From SM1-50 sp964467345 (GTDB lineage: Archaea; Thermoplasmatota; E2; DHVEG-1), in the NCBI GenBank assembly GCA_964467345.1, contig CAYXPY010000003.1:41940-105939 (forward strand): DNA of 64,000 bases. The letters are read 5' to 3'. The notes below the pieces were generated by a model that worked only from the letters and a program-made list of their open reading frames with translations, did not search any database and was not told the origin of the DNA. A program made the translations under genes and the position numbers. This document shows positions 36,033-44,720 of the stretch, in pieces (the first letter of the stretch is position 1; each line of letters begins with the position of its first letter).

Positions 36033-36683
36033 ATGGTATTGGATAGAACACGAGGGAAAGCAGATCCGTTTCTTACGTTCATAGCAAGGAGATTTACTCA
36101 GGTCAATCCTGATATTCTGACGTGGTGTGCATTGTTGTTTTCACTGGTCGCTGGTCTGTTTTTTTATTTTTCAAATTCGCAGACCGAGGTGGAATCGTTT
36201 TTTTTATTATTCGCAGCGCTGTTTGTGCTTCTCAATGGGTTGTTCGATGCGATTGATGGGAAAGTCGCCAAGCTTACCAATAAGCAATCGGCACGTGGTG
36301 ATTTTCTTGACCATGCTCTTGATCGGTACGCTGATGTTTTCATGGTTGGGGCTCTGGGTATAAGCTCCTGGTGTCGTCCTCCTATTGGCTTGCTTGCTAT
36401 CGTTGGGGTGTTGCTTACTAGTTATATGGGGACGCAAGCCCAGGCGATTGGTCATAAACGTGATTATTCTGGGCTGTTAGGAAGAGCAGACCGCCTGGTG
36501 CTTCTTATCATCTTTCCCGTTATCCAACATGGTGTCCTTCGTCTTTCGTTTGAACTTCCTTGGGGGCTTACAGTCATCGAGTTGGTCTTGGTGTACTTCG
36601 CTGTAGTTGGGAATATCACCGCTGTGCAGCGTTTTTTTATTACGCTTCGATGGTTTCAAAGCGATCGTAAAAAAGAAAAATAA
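36033..36683 (+). CDS. CDP-alcohol phosphatidyltransferase family protein
   Basis: Integral membrane enzyme, 216 residues with about five or six helices. The family motif is GLFDAIDGKVAKLTNKQSAR followed by GDFLDHALDRYAD, giving the four metal-binding aspartates. The usual Ala-Arg is Ala-Lys here. In archaea, members make archaetidylinositol phosphate or other polar head groups from CDP-archaeol. The length and position after a Fap7-like kinase resemble archaetidylinositol-phosphate synthases, but the head group is not proven. Confidence 0.88.
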   Translation: MVLDRTRGKADPFLTFIARRFTQVNPDILTWCALLFSLVAGLFFYFSNSQTEVESFFLLFAALFVLLNGLFDAIDGKVAKLTNKQSARGDFLDHALDRYADVFMVGALGISSWCRPPIGLLAIVGVLLTSYMGTQAQAIGHKRDYSGLLGRADRLVLLIIFPVIQHGVLRLSFELPWGLTVIELVLVYFAVVGNITAVQRFFITLRWFQSDRKKEK

Positions 36684-36708
36684 ATGAATATAGTTGGAAA
36701 GCCCATGT

Positions 36709-36780
36709 AAAAAAAAAAGCTGGGAGGAAAGGGAAAACATTAAGGGGATTTTATGAAGAAGAAAAACCCTTCCTCCTTTT
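36709..36780. terminator. Bidirectional hairpin terminator
   Basis: A long imperfect stem pairs GGAGGAAAGGG (36723-36733) with CCCTTCCTCC (36767-36776), one base bulged. On the plus side TTTT follows; on the minus side ten T residues (A-run 36709-36718) follow almost at once. It sits between the phosphatidyltransferase (plus) and the Zn-ribbon gene (minus), so it can stop both transcripts. The rest of 36684-36980 is A/T-rich without a gene. Confidence 0.65.
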
Positions 36781-36980
36781 CTCGAATAAAAGTAGAGTTA
36801 CATCTGTATATAAAATTTTCTACAATTTTTTATAACATTTGTTACAGGATTGATGGTTGTTATTGAAACGTTTCGTAGACTTGAGAATCTTATATTTTTT
36901 CTGAAAAAGGGTAACATTTTTTTTAAAAAAAAATAAAAGGGCGAGGGTTGTTTTTCTATGAGGATTCTTTGAGGTTTGTT

Positions 36981-37166
36981 TTAGATTCGCTTTAGTAAAT
37001 GTAGGAATTTTTTGTAGACCTGTTCAGAGGAGAATATCAAGGGAACGCCTTTGAATTGGCAGTCCTCGCAGATGTATCCTCGTGCGAAATAGGGCAGTCG
37101 TGCTGATGCATGGAGCGCCGAGTGGGTATTTTTACTTCCGCAGAGTGGGCAGGCGATAATTTCCAT
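36981..37166 (-). CDS. Small Zn-ribbon protein
   Basis: 61 residues from ATG 37166, which has GGTG five bases upstream. Two zinc knuckles, CPLCGS near residue 6 and CEDC near residue 34, frame a short loop; a helix ends the protein (QVYKKFLHLLKRI). Likely a nucleic-acid-binding or regulatory protein. It diverges from hflX, with an 8-bp perfect inverted repeat directly upstream. Confidence 0.75.
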   Translation of the reverse strand: MEIIACPLCGSKNTHSALHASARLPYFARGYICEDCQFKGVPLIFSSEQVYKKFLHLLKRI

Positions 37167-37176
37167 AGTAACACCA

Positions 37177-37198
37177 ATGCTATGTAATAGCATAGCAT
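37177..37198. promoter_or_regulatory. Palindromic operator-like site and TATA boxes between Zn-ribbon gene and hflX
   Basis: ATGCTATG (37177-37184) and CATAGCAT (37191-37198) form a perfect inverted repeat with a 6-base spacer. It lies 11 bp upstream of the Zn-ribbon start and abuts TATATATAAAT. A second TATA-like element (CTATATAAAGG, about 37232-37242) should serve hflX. Confidence 0.5.
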
Positions 37199-37331
37199 AT
37201 ATATAAATATTATGTTATTTTAATAATTCCCTATATAAAGGACCCCTGCAGGAAAATATGTGGTACAACACCTCAACATCCAATGCTCCAAAAATTAAAG
37301 AAGAACCCATTGTTATTCGTCTCAGAAAACG

Positions 37332-38612
37332 ATGGACAACACACAGAAAAAAGCAATTCTCATATCACTTGAAGATTCCATTACAGAAATCATTCAACTC
37401 GCAGACACCCTCAGGTATATAATAGTAAAAGAATTCATCCAACATAAAACAAAACCAGATGTAAACTTCTACATCGGTTCTGGAAAGGTCGATGAAATAA
37501 AAGACTTCTTCACACAAACAAATGAAACCATCGATCTTGTCATCGTCAACGGCGAACTAAAACCATCCCAATGGTTCGCCTTGGAAAAAAAACTACAAAC
37601 CAATGTCTATGACCGCATCAGACTAATCCTCGCCATCTTCGAAGAACACGCAGAAAGACGAGAAGCACGCTTGCAAGTTAAACTCGCACAACTCCAATAC
37701 GAACGACCCTATGTCCGAGAATTGATCCACCGGACAAAAGCAGGGGAACATCCTGGGCTGATGGCAGGGGGAGAATACCAGGTTGACGACTACTACGAGA
37801 TGATAAAACGACAAACAAAAAAAATCAGAGAAGACCTCCAAAAAATCAGGGAAAATAGAGAGCTACAACGACAGACCAGATCAAAAAGCGGTTTTTACTC
37901 AGTCTCACTTGCAGGCTATACCAATGCAGGAAAAAGCAGTCTTATGAACCTGCTCTCTGGAGAAAAAGTAAAAGTCGAAGAACAACTCTTCTCCACCCTC
38001 TCAACAACAACCCGCAGCATTACGACAAAAAACAAAGAAAAAAAAATACCCATCCTTCTGACCGATACCGTCGGATTTATAGAAAACCTCCCTGCCTGCA
38101 TCATCGATGCATTCCATTCGACCTTAGAAGAGATACAGCGTGCTGATGTCGTCGTATTGGTTATCGATGGAAGCGAACCAGAAGAAACCGTGGAAAAAAA
38201 ACTCCGCATCTCAATCAACGAACTGCGGAATATCGGTGTTGGAGCACCTATTATACTCGCCATAAACAAAATCGATCTAATCGATACGAAAACACTTGAA
38301 AACCTCCAGACGCATCTTGAAGAAACCGGCATATCAAAAGATTATTGTGTCGTGTCTGTTTCAGTGAAAGACAAAAGGAACATCGAAGCACTGCTCCAAA
38401 TCATCTACGATTCATTACCACATATGGTACATGTCACATTCCGCCTCCCTCTCGAAGAAAAATCACAGGCGTTCATCTCCCAACTCTACAGAAAAACACA
38501 AGTCCTTCACATCGCGTACACAGATATAATCACGGTAGAAGTCGAATGCAACGAAAAGATAAAAGAAAAGCTAATCGCAGGCAGTCGCGCGGTCAACGGC
38601 GAGGTCCTCTAA
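37332..38612 (+). CDS. hflX: HflX-type ribosome-associated GTPase
   Basis: GTPase, 426 residues, of the HflX family, which rescues stalled ribosomes in bacteria and occurs in archaea. The N-terminal nucleotide-binding domain has NFYIGSGKVDEIKDFF. The helical linker contains RLQVKLAQLQYERPYVREL. The G domain has G1 AGYTNAGKSSLMNLLSG, G3 LTDTVGFIENLP and G4 LAINKIDLI. Start chosen at ATG 37332. An out-of-frame ATG at 37258 with AGGA upstream opens a 55-codon frame overlapping this start. Confidence 0.92.
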   Translation: MDNTQKKAILISLEDSITEIIQLADTLRYIIVKEFIQHKTKPDVNFYIGSGKVDEIKDFFTQTNETIDLVIVNGELKPSQWFALEKKLQTNVYDRIRLILAIFEEHAERREARLQVKLAQLQYERPYVRELIHRTKAGEHPGLMAGGEYQVDDYYEMIKRQTKKIREDLQKIRENRELQRQTRSKSGFYSVSLAGYTNAGKSSLMNLLSGEKVKVEEQLFSTLSTTTRSITTKNKEKKIPILLTDTVGFIENLPACIIDAFHSTLEEIQRADVVVLVIDGSEPEETVEKKLRISINELRNIGVGAPIILAINKIDLIDTKTLENLQTHLEETGISKDYCVVSVSVKDKRNIEALLQIIYDSLPHMVHVTFRLPLEEKSQAFISQLYRKTQVLHIAYTDIITVEVECNEKIKEKLIAGSRAVNGEVL

Positions 38613-38669
38613 GAAAACAAAAATCTTATACGCTCCAATGTATTCCCTGCAAAAAGGGAGAATGATCGT

Positions 38670-39698
38670 ATGAACATAAAAAATCAGAAAAAGTTACAAC
38701 AGCTAATAACCATGATCGGACTGATTCTTTTTGGATCGATTGGCCGATACCTACTTATCGGCATGGGGCTGCAACCGTTCCCTAACTTTGAAGTAATCAT
38801 GATAGTGACGTTTCTCGCAGTGATGCTTATCAGATCACCATTATCACTCATCGTCCCACTGGTCAGTATGATAGCAAGCGACCTATTGATTGGAAACCCG
38901 ATTTTCGTCGGGGATCAAATGAACAGAATCGTTTTGTTCACCTACTCCGGGTTTGCCATCATCGCAGTACTCAACCTGTTCAACAGAGAGCGGCTCTGGA
39001 ACGGCCTGAGCAGCGTCCGTCTGAAAAGCGTCGGTCTCATGGCAGGACTAGGGGTCGGCTTTGTCTTGCTCTATGACATCTGGACTAACCTCGGATGGTG
39101 GTATCTGATGTATCCGCATGATGCAAGCTCACTAGCTTTGGTCTACACCGCTGGACTTCCCTTCATGGTCTACCATTTGATCTCAGGTGTTGTCACATTT
39201 GTTGCCATCGGAGTCCCTGTTATCTTCTATGTTTCTAAGAAAAAAGACAGCTTGCACCTCCAACCCTTAAAGCTTAATATAAGCCAAAAAATCCCCGCAC
39301 TGCTCCTTGTCATTGGCCTCATCACGCTTTCCTTCACCGGAACTGCGATGAAAGTCCCACAAAAAACAGAGGTATGGGTTGAAAAATCAAACCAAACCAG
39401 TGTTCAAATCGTACTACAAACCGATACCTGGACCATTATCGATAACCTGGTAGCTTATGAAGATGAGACTGTGTTTTCGATTCTCAACCGATGTGCAGAG
39501 AAAAACAGCTTCTCGGTCGAATCAACCTACTATGAAGAGTTTGACTCAACAATCATCAACTCAATCAACAATGCAATCAGTGGAACAGATGGAAAATATT
39601 GGCAGTACTCTGTCAACGACAAGCTTCCAAACGTGGGTGCCGATAAATGCATCATCACCAATGGTGACATGGTGAAATGGAGCTTCGACACGCTCTAA
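38670..39698 (+). CDS. ECF S-component-like membrane protein fused to a DUF4430 domain
   Basis: 342 residues. The N-terminal ~190 form five or six transmembrane helices resembling DUF6580/ECF substrate-binding subunits (EVIMIVTFLAVMLIRSPLSL, VSMIASDLLIG). A further helix (IPALLLVIGLITLSFTGTAM) leads to a soluble ~105-residue DUF4430-like domain, the fold shared with the cobalamin-binding C-terminal domain of transcobalamin (TVFSILNRCAEKNSFSVES, YWQYSVNDKLPNVGADK). A vitamin uptake role, with the exterior domain delivering ligand, is an inference. No ECF ATPase gene is adjacent. Confidence 0.7.
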   Translation: MNIKNQKKLQQLITMIGLILFGSIGRYLLIGMGLQPFPNFEVIMIVTFLAVMLIRSPLSLIVPLVSMIASDLLIGNPIFVGDQMNRIVLFTYSGFAIIAVLNLFNRERLWNGLSSVRLKSVGLMAGLGVGFVLLYDIWTNLGWWYLMYPHDASSLALVYTAGLPFMVYHLISGVVTFVAIGVPVIFYVSKKKDSLHLQPLKLNISQKIPALLLVIGLITLSFTGTAMKVPQKTEVWVEKSNQTSVQIVLQTDTWTIIDNLVAYEDETVFSILNRCAEKNSFSVESTYYEEFDSTIINSINNAISGTDGKYWQYSVNDKLPNVGADKCIITNGDMVKWSFDTL

Positions 39699-39727
39699 TC
39701 CGACAACATCAATCCCCATTTTTTTTT

Positions 39728-40438
39728 TTAACAGGTTTTTTCATCAAGGGTTCGTATCTTATTACGAATTAACGTAATAGTGACGATGACAAAAAGGAAC
39801 GCAAGGCCAAGCCCTGAGAGAACCCCAAAGAATTCATAGGAGACAAGGAAATTATAAAACCCATGAAGGAAGATTGCGAGGAGAAAATACGGCAATACAA
39901 AAAGGAAGGATGATTTCTTCATAACGGTCTTTCCATATCCATATCCTGTTAAAGCGGTCGCAGACGCATGCAGGAGACACCCACCGAAGCTTCGCAAGGC
40001 CATGAACACCAAAAAAATAACAAGACCCTCGGATAAGAAACTAAACCCATACAGAAGGTTTTCTGTCGCTGAAAAACCCAATCCTGCAACCGCTCCATAA
40101 ATCAAGCCATCCTCCAGTTCGGTTAGATTCTTTTTTACAGTCCGTAGGTGCAAGGCAAGAGGTTTGGTGAATTCTTCGACGACAGGTGCAATGACGATTG
40201 TGATAAGAAAGGGAGTCATCTCCACATGAGACGATGAATAGGCAAGTGGTATCTGTAAAACAATCTCTAGAATAAGTGCTGCAGCAACAGCAATGGTTGC
40301 ACCCCAGAGGAAACACAGAAAGATAGGAATCCATTGTTCGCGATTGCACCGCTCTGTGTTCCGTATCCACAATGTGTAAATGAGCGGTGGGAGAAATGAG
40401 ACAAAGATAAGTAATCCCCATGTCAGCAATTCAACCAT
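39728..40438 (-). CDS. PrsW-family intramembrane metalloprotease
   Basis: A polytopic protein of 236 residues. PrsW motifs are present: VVEEFTKPLALHLR supplies the glutamate pair, GLIYGAVAGLGFSATENLLY the second motif, and LHGFYNFLV the late histidine. In bacteria PrsW cleaves anti-sigma factors; the archaeal substrate is unknown. It lies downstream of rli1 on the same strand. Confidence 0.88.
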   Translation of the reverse strand: MVELLTWGLLIFVSFLPPLIYTLWIRNTERCNREQWIPIFLCFLWGATIAVAAALILEIVLQIPLAYSSSHVEMTPFLITIVIAPVVEEFTKPLALHLRTVKKNLTELEDGLIYGAVAGLGFSATENLLYGFSFLSEGLVIFLVFMALRSFGGCLLHASATALTGYGYGKTVMKKSSFLFVLPYFLLAIFLHGFYNFLVSYEFFGVLSGLGLAFLFVIVTITLIRNKIRTLDEKTC

Positions 40439-40474
40439 AAGAACAATACAACGCAGGGGAATTTATTATGTTTT

Positions 40475-42250
40475 TTAGAGCTTGTAGTAATATTCTCCGT
40501 TTTGTTTTTGTTGTCGGTCCATATACGATTCTGGTTTATTGACACGAGGTCGTTTTGTCTCCTCGTCTCTTCGGAAGGTGATATCAACGTTTTTTAGAAA
40601 TCGATTCATTCCTTCATGAAGGCTATATGGGCCTTGTGCTCGTCCTTGTTTGCCTGGTGAACCATCAAAGACAATCAGCGAATCACTGACCATGTCGATG
40701 AAATAGACGTCGTGGTCGACGATCATTGCTGATTTGGCTGATTTTTCTATCACCCGACGCAGCATCCGAGAGACGATCATTCGTTGTTGACTATCCAAGT
40801 ACGCAGAGGGTTCGTCAATAAGGTAGATATCGGCTTCTTTTACTATGGATGCAGCGATAGCCACTCGTTGTAATTCTCCTCCGGAAAGCGTAGTCAGCTC
40901 ACGGTCCTGGAGGTATTTCAAATGCAGTGCCTCATGGACCTCGGTCTGCAGGAAAGTCGATGTGAATATCTGGGGAGCAAACCGCTCAAAATATTCCTGG
41001 ACCGTCCCATCAAAATCAGGGGTGATATACTGGGGTTTGTAACTAATTTTTAAATCGTATTCAATGGCTCCCTTCGTAGGGGTTACAACCCCTGCAAGCA
41101 TTTTGACAAAGGTTGTCTTTCCAATTGCATTTGGGCCGACGATACCAATGAGCTCTCCCTGGCGGATTATCCCTGGTTCGACGGAGAGGGTGAAATCCTC
41201 AAATTCTTTAACCAAAGTATTGTAAGAGACAAGGATCCGCAAGCCCTGTTGTGGTTTTGGTGGGCTGGCAAAAAACTCTATTTTTGTACCAAATCGTATG
41301 TTTTCCTCTTTCAGATATCCTGAAAGATAGGTGTTGATGGAATGTCGGACCGCACGAGGGAAGGTCACAACACCATAGGCCCCCTCAGTCCCGTACATGA
41401 TATGAACGTTTTCACAGAGGAAATCAAGGACCGCGAGATCATGTTCAACGACGATTACTTTTTTTTCACTGGAGAGTTCACGGATAATACGAGCGACTTT
41501 CAAACGCTGGAAAATATCAAGATACGATGTTGGTTCATCAAAAAAATACAAATCAACATCTTTGACAAGCGCCGCAGCGATGGAGACAAGTTGCAGCTCC
41601 CCGCCGGAGATTGTCCCTTTTTCTATCTCCTTATCTAACAAGTTTGCAATCCCGAGTTTCTTGACAACCCCCTCAAACCTCTGTGAGCTGTCAGCATTTT
41701 TCAGTACATCTCCAATTTTTCCTTTCAGGATTTTCGGGAGTTGATCAACATACTGGGGTTTGAGCACGCAGGTGAGGTTTTTCTCAGATAGCGCCTTGAA
41801 ATGTTCATACAGCTCTGTACCTGCATAGTACTCAAGCACCGTATCCCATGATGCTTTCTTTTTTTGGTATTCCCCAAGATTCGGAATAATCTGTCCTGCG
41901 AGGATTTTTATCGCGGTTGTTTTCCCAATTCCATTCTGCCCAAGGACACCGACGCAACTTCCTTTTTTAGGTATGGGTAATCGGTACAGTCGAAAACCGT
42001 TTTTTCCGAACTGATGGACAAGATCCTCGGTGAGTTCCTCGGCAAGTCCGATGATTTTTATCGCCTCAAATGGGCATTTATTCACGCAAATACCGCAACC
42101 AACACAGAGTTCTTCGGAGATGATTGGTTTTCCATCTTCCCCCATGATAACGGTTTCATCACCAGCGCGGACTCTGGGGCAGAACTTGATGCATTCCTGC
42201 GCACATCGTTTTGATGTACAACGGTCTTTTAATACTATGGCAATCCTCAT
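40475..42250 (-). CDS. rli1: ABCE1/Rli1 ribosome-recycling ATPase
   Basis: Splits post-termination and stalled ribosomes with aRF1/Pelota. The N-terminal two 4Fe-4S clusters are carried by DRCTSKRCAQECIKFCP and LCVGCGICVNKCPFEAI. Two ABC domains follow: Walker A GQNGIGKTTAIKIL and signature ISGGELQLVSIAAAL in the first, GPNAIGKTTFVKML and LSGGELQRVAIAAS in the second. The Walker B motifs end in DEPT and DEPS. 591 residues from ATG 42250, the normal length; the frame open to 42268 adds a spurious hexapeptide. Confidence 0.97.
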   Translation of the reverse strand: MRIAIVLKDRCTSKRCAQECIKFCPRVRAGDETVIMGEDGKPIISEELCVGCGICVNKCPFEAIKIIGLAEELTEDLVHQFGKNGFRLYRLPIPKKGSCVGVLGQNGIGKTTAIKILAGQIIPNLGEYQKKKASWDTVLEYYAGTELYEHFKALSEKNLTCVLKPQYVDQLPKILKGKIGDVLKNADSSQRFEGVVKKLGIANLLDKEIEKGTISGGELQLVSIAAALVKDVDLYFFDEPTSYLDIFQRLKVARIIRELSSEKKVIVVEHDLAVLDFLCENVHIMYGTEGAYGVVTFPRAVRHSINTYLSGYLKEENIRFGTKIEFFASPPKPQQGLRILVSYNTLVKEFEDFTLSVEPGIIRQGELIGIVGPNAIGKTTFVKMLAGVVTPTKGAIEYDLKISYKPQYITPDFDGTVQEYFERFAPQIFTSTFLQTEVHEALHLKYLQDRELTTLSGGELQRVAIAASIVKEADIYLIDEPSAYLDSQQRMIVSRMLRRVIEKSAKSAMIVDHDVYFIDMVSDSLIVFDGSPGKQGRAQGPYSLHEGMNRFLKNVDITFRRDEETKRPRVNKPESYMDRQQKQNGEYYYKL

Positions 42251-42359
42251 ATCTGTGAACACCGACAAGATGCTTGTTCTTAAAAGGTTTTTTATCCTCT
42301 CAAGAAGTGATATACATTAAAAGGGAAAAACTCATATCATCTTATAGAAGTGTTTCGTC

Positions 42360-43046
42360 ATGCAGTTTGATTTGTTTCTCTGGCCAATGCTTCTCCCATT
42401 GATTCTTCCCGTAGTGTATTGTGTGAAATATAAGAAAGAATCCTTCGTCGAAATAGGGGCGATCATTGTAGTCATGGTGCTGATTGTATTGTTCTACTGG
42501 CCAATGGTAACAAGTACTATTTTTTCCTCATACACCTATATTGTGACAAAATACTTTCTGTTCGTGGTCCTTCCAATCATATCATTCGTTTTGATTCAGG
42601 GAAACATCACACCGCTTAGGCTTAGTACCTATGGTCTGAAAAAACAAGGCGTACGGACAAGTCTTATTTGGTTTCTTCTCCTTCTTCCAGTGATGCTTGT
42701 GATAACGTTTGCTATACAGTATAGTTACAACGGAAGTTGGAATGTTGAATTGGTCAATGGCATCATGAGTTTTTTTGAGGCGTTTACCGAAGAGTTTTTT
42801 TTCAGAGGTATCCTGTTTGTGTTCTTAGTACAAAAGACAAATATGAAGATTGCATATATCACGTCATTGACTAGTTTTATACTGATGCATCCGCAGAATC
42901 TGACAACTCTATTTATTATCGGAACTATGGTTCAGGGAATATTGACTCTTGAAATAACACGACGATCAAAAAATATCATAGGGGCTTGGTTCCTGCATGG
43001 TAGCAACCGGTTTTTTCAACTTGCGTTGCTGCCGTTGTTTCTGTAA
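42360..43046 (+). CDS. CPBP-family intramembrane metalloprotease
   Basis: 228 residues with about seven hydrophobic helices. The Abi/CPBP motif EEFFFRGILFVFL provides the glutamate pair and arginine, and FILMHPQNL and WFLHGSNRFFQ provide the later histidines. In bacteria, members give phage or bacteriocin resistance or CAAX-like processing; the archaeal role is unknown. Transcribed divergently from rli1 and convergently with the helicase gene. Confidence 0.85.
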   Translation: MQFDLFLWPMLLPLILPVVYCVKYKKESFVEIGAIIVVMVLIVLFYWPMVTSTIFSSYTYIVTKYFLFVVLPIISFVLIQGNITPLRLSTYGLKKQGVRTSLIWFLLLLPVMLVITFAIQYSYNGSWNVELVNGIMSFFEAFTEEFFFRGILFVFLVQKTNMKIAYITSLTSFILMHPQNLTTLFIIGTMVQGILTLEITRRSKNIIGAWFLHGSNRFFQLALLPLFL

Positions 43047-43054
43047 AACGTTTT

Positions 43055-44239
43055 TTATCGTCCAAATGAATGCCGTGGAGGACCTCTAAAAGAGTGATGT
43101 CTGGGTTCAAACCGTCTCATGAACGGTACTTTTCTGAACTCAGGGATATCTACTCGTTCAATGAGAAAATCATCATTGCTCTGGACGCGTCTGAAGTTAT
43201 CATGATCACGTTCTGTAAGAAGAGTAATGGCAGCACCATTGGCTCCAGCCCGAGCGGTTCGGCCTATCCGATGAACGTATTCTGTCGGTGTCTTTGGCAC
43301 ATCATAGTTGTAGATGTATGTGACATTTTTTATGTCAAGACCACGTGCAGCCACATCGGTTGCCACAAGTACTTTGGTCCGTTGGGTTTTTAACGCATCT
43401 AATGAGTTTGATCGTTTCTGCTGTTTCATCCCACCATGGATTGCGGAGGCATGGATCCCTTGACGAGCAAGATTCTTTGATACCGCATCAGATTCCCGTC
43501 GAGTCCCACAGAACACGATTGATAAACCATCGGTGTTGCTTTTCAACAGATGAACAAGAAGTGAGAACTTCTGGTTCTGTTCGTAAATATCATAGTAGAT
43601 TTGTTTGAGTTTGCTATGATCGACATACGATTGGGTCTTTATTATCACTGCTTGCCGGAGATGTTTTCGTGCGAGACGATGAACTTCCTCAGATATCGTG
43701 GCGCTGAACATGAGTAACTGACGTTGTCGGGGGATGTAGCGAATGATTTCCTCGACATCCTCGATAAAACCCATTTCGAACATTTTATCGGTTTCGTCAA
43801 GGACAAGAATCTTGATAGCATCAAGATCAATGGTTCTCCTGCGAAGATGATCAAGCAATCGCCCTGGGGTTCCGATGACAATCTCAGATGAACGGACGTC
43901 TCGTATCTGCGGGCCGATGCTTACTCCACCATAGACACTCGTGGTCCGTATGCCTAGGCTTTTACCAAAATCCCGAAAGACATCAGTAACCTGGATACAG
44001 AGTTCTCTGGTGGGTGTCAGAACAAGGGCTTGCAGTCCTTTTCCAGGGATGATCTTATTGAGGATCGGGAGGCAGAAGGCGAGTGTTTTGCCTGAGCCAG
44101 TCTCCGCCTGGCCGACAACATCGCTGCCTTTGAGTATCTCAGGGATGCATTTTTCTTGGATAAGCGTCAGACTGGGAAAATCCTGTTCTTGTAATTTTGT
44201 AAGCAGTTTTGGATGTATGATAAGTTGGTCACATTTCAT
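43055..44239 (-). CDS. DEAD-box RNA helicase with DETD Walker B
   Basis: ATP-dependent RNA helicase, 394 residues. Motif I AETGSGKTLAF, Ia PTRELCIQV, Ib GTPGRLLDHL, II ILVLDETDKMFEMGF (DETD rather than DEAD), III FSATISEEV, V VATDVAARGLD and VI HRIGRTARAG. The C-terminus is Arg/His/Phe-rich (RFEPRHHSFRGPPRHSF). Start at ATG 44239, which has AGGTGA five bases upstream, not GTG 44248. It is followed upstream by a cold-shock gene on the same strand, which suggests a joint RNA-chaperone role. Confidence 0.92.
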   Translation of the reverse strand: MKCDQLIIHPKLLTKLQEQDFPSLTLIQEKCIPEILKGSDVVGQAETGSGKTLAFCLPILNKIIPGKGLQALVLTPTRELCIQVTDVFRDFGKSLGIRTTSVYGGVSIGPQIRDVRSSEIVIGTPGRLLDHLRRRTIDLDAIKILVLDETDKMFEMGFIEDVEEIIRYIPRQRQLLMFSATISEEVHRLARKHLRQAVIIKTQSYVDHSKLKQIYYDIYEQNQKFSLLVHLLKSNTDGLSIVFCGTRRESDAVSKNLARQGIHASAIHGGMKQQKRSNSLDALKTQRTKVLVATDVAARGLDIKNVTYIYNYDVPKTPTEYVHRIGRTARAGANGAAITLLTERDHDNFRRVQSNDDFLIERVDIPEFRKVPFMRRFEPRHHSFRGPPRHSFGR

Positions 44240-44295
44240 TGTTTTCACCTTAGTAGTCCATTATTTTTTTGTTTCTTCTTTGTCTTAATTCTAGT

Positions 44296-44337
44296 AAAAA
44301 AAATAATTTTTGAAGTATTGTTCCTTTGAAAAATTAT
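44296..44337 (-). terminator. Hairpin terminator overlapping the cold-shock gene stop
   Basis: On the minus strand ATAATTTTT and AAAAATTAT (44303-44311 and 44329-44337) pair over 9 bp and are followed by a run of T residues. The stop codon of the cold-shock gene lies inside the stem, like the gdhA terminator. Confidence 0.6.
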
Positions 44338-44525
44338 GCTTTCTTTACGTTTTTTGCTTGTGGGCCTCGATCTGAGGTTTCAACATCAAATTCAACTGCG
44401 TCTCCCTCATTGAAGTTGGTCTCCATGGGAAGAGCGGTGCGATGAACAAAGACTTCTTTTCCATCTTCACCTTGGATAAATCCATATCCTTTTCGAGCAT
44501 TATACCATTTTATATTTCCTTTCAT
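44334..44525 (-). CDS. Cold-shock domain protein (CspA type)
   Basis: 63 residues from ATG 44525 (AAGTGA upstream). The RNA-binding motifs RNP1 (KGYGFIQ) and RNP2 (VFVHRTAL) and the ending GPQAKNVKKA match bacterial CspA closely. Csp proteins melt RNA secondary structure. They are sporadic in archaea, so acquisition from bacteria is likely. The gene lies between tfb and a DEAD-box helicase, all on the minus strand. Confidence 0.95.
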   Translation of the reverse strand: MKGNIKWYNARKGYGFIQGEDGKEVFVHRTALPMETNFNEGDAVEFDVETSDRGPQAKNVKKA

Positions 44526-44720
44526 AGTAGTCACTTTTTCCTTAGATTACATCTAGTTTTTTAAAAGAACAAAAACAAATAAATTTCGATCAGTCGAATT
44601 TTCGGAACTCTGAAACTCTTATTTCTATTCCTTTTACCCTGCTATAGCTTTCTCACATATATATAGTTTTTCACGGAGTAAAATTTTAATTTCGTTCATA
44701 CTATGGATCAAAATTGCGTT

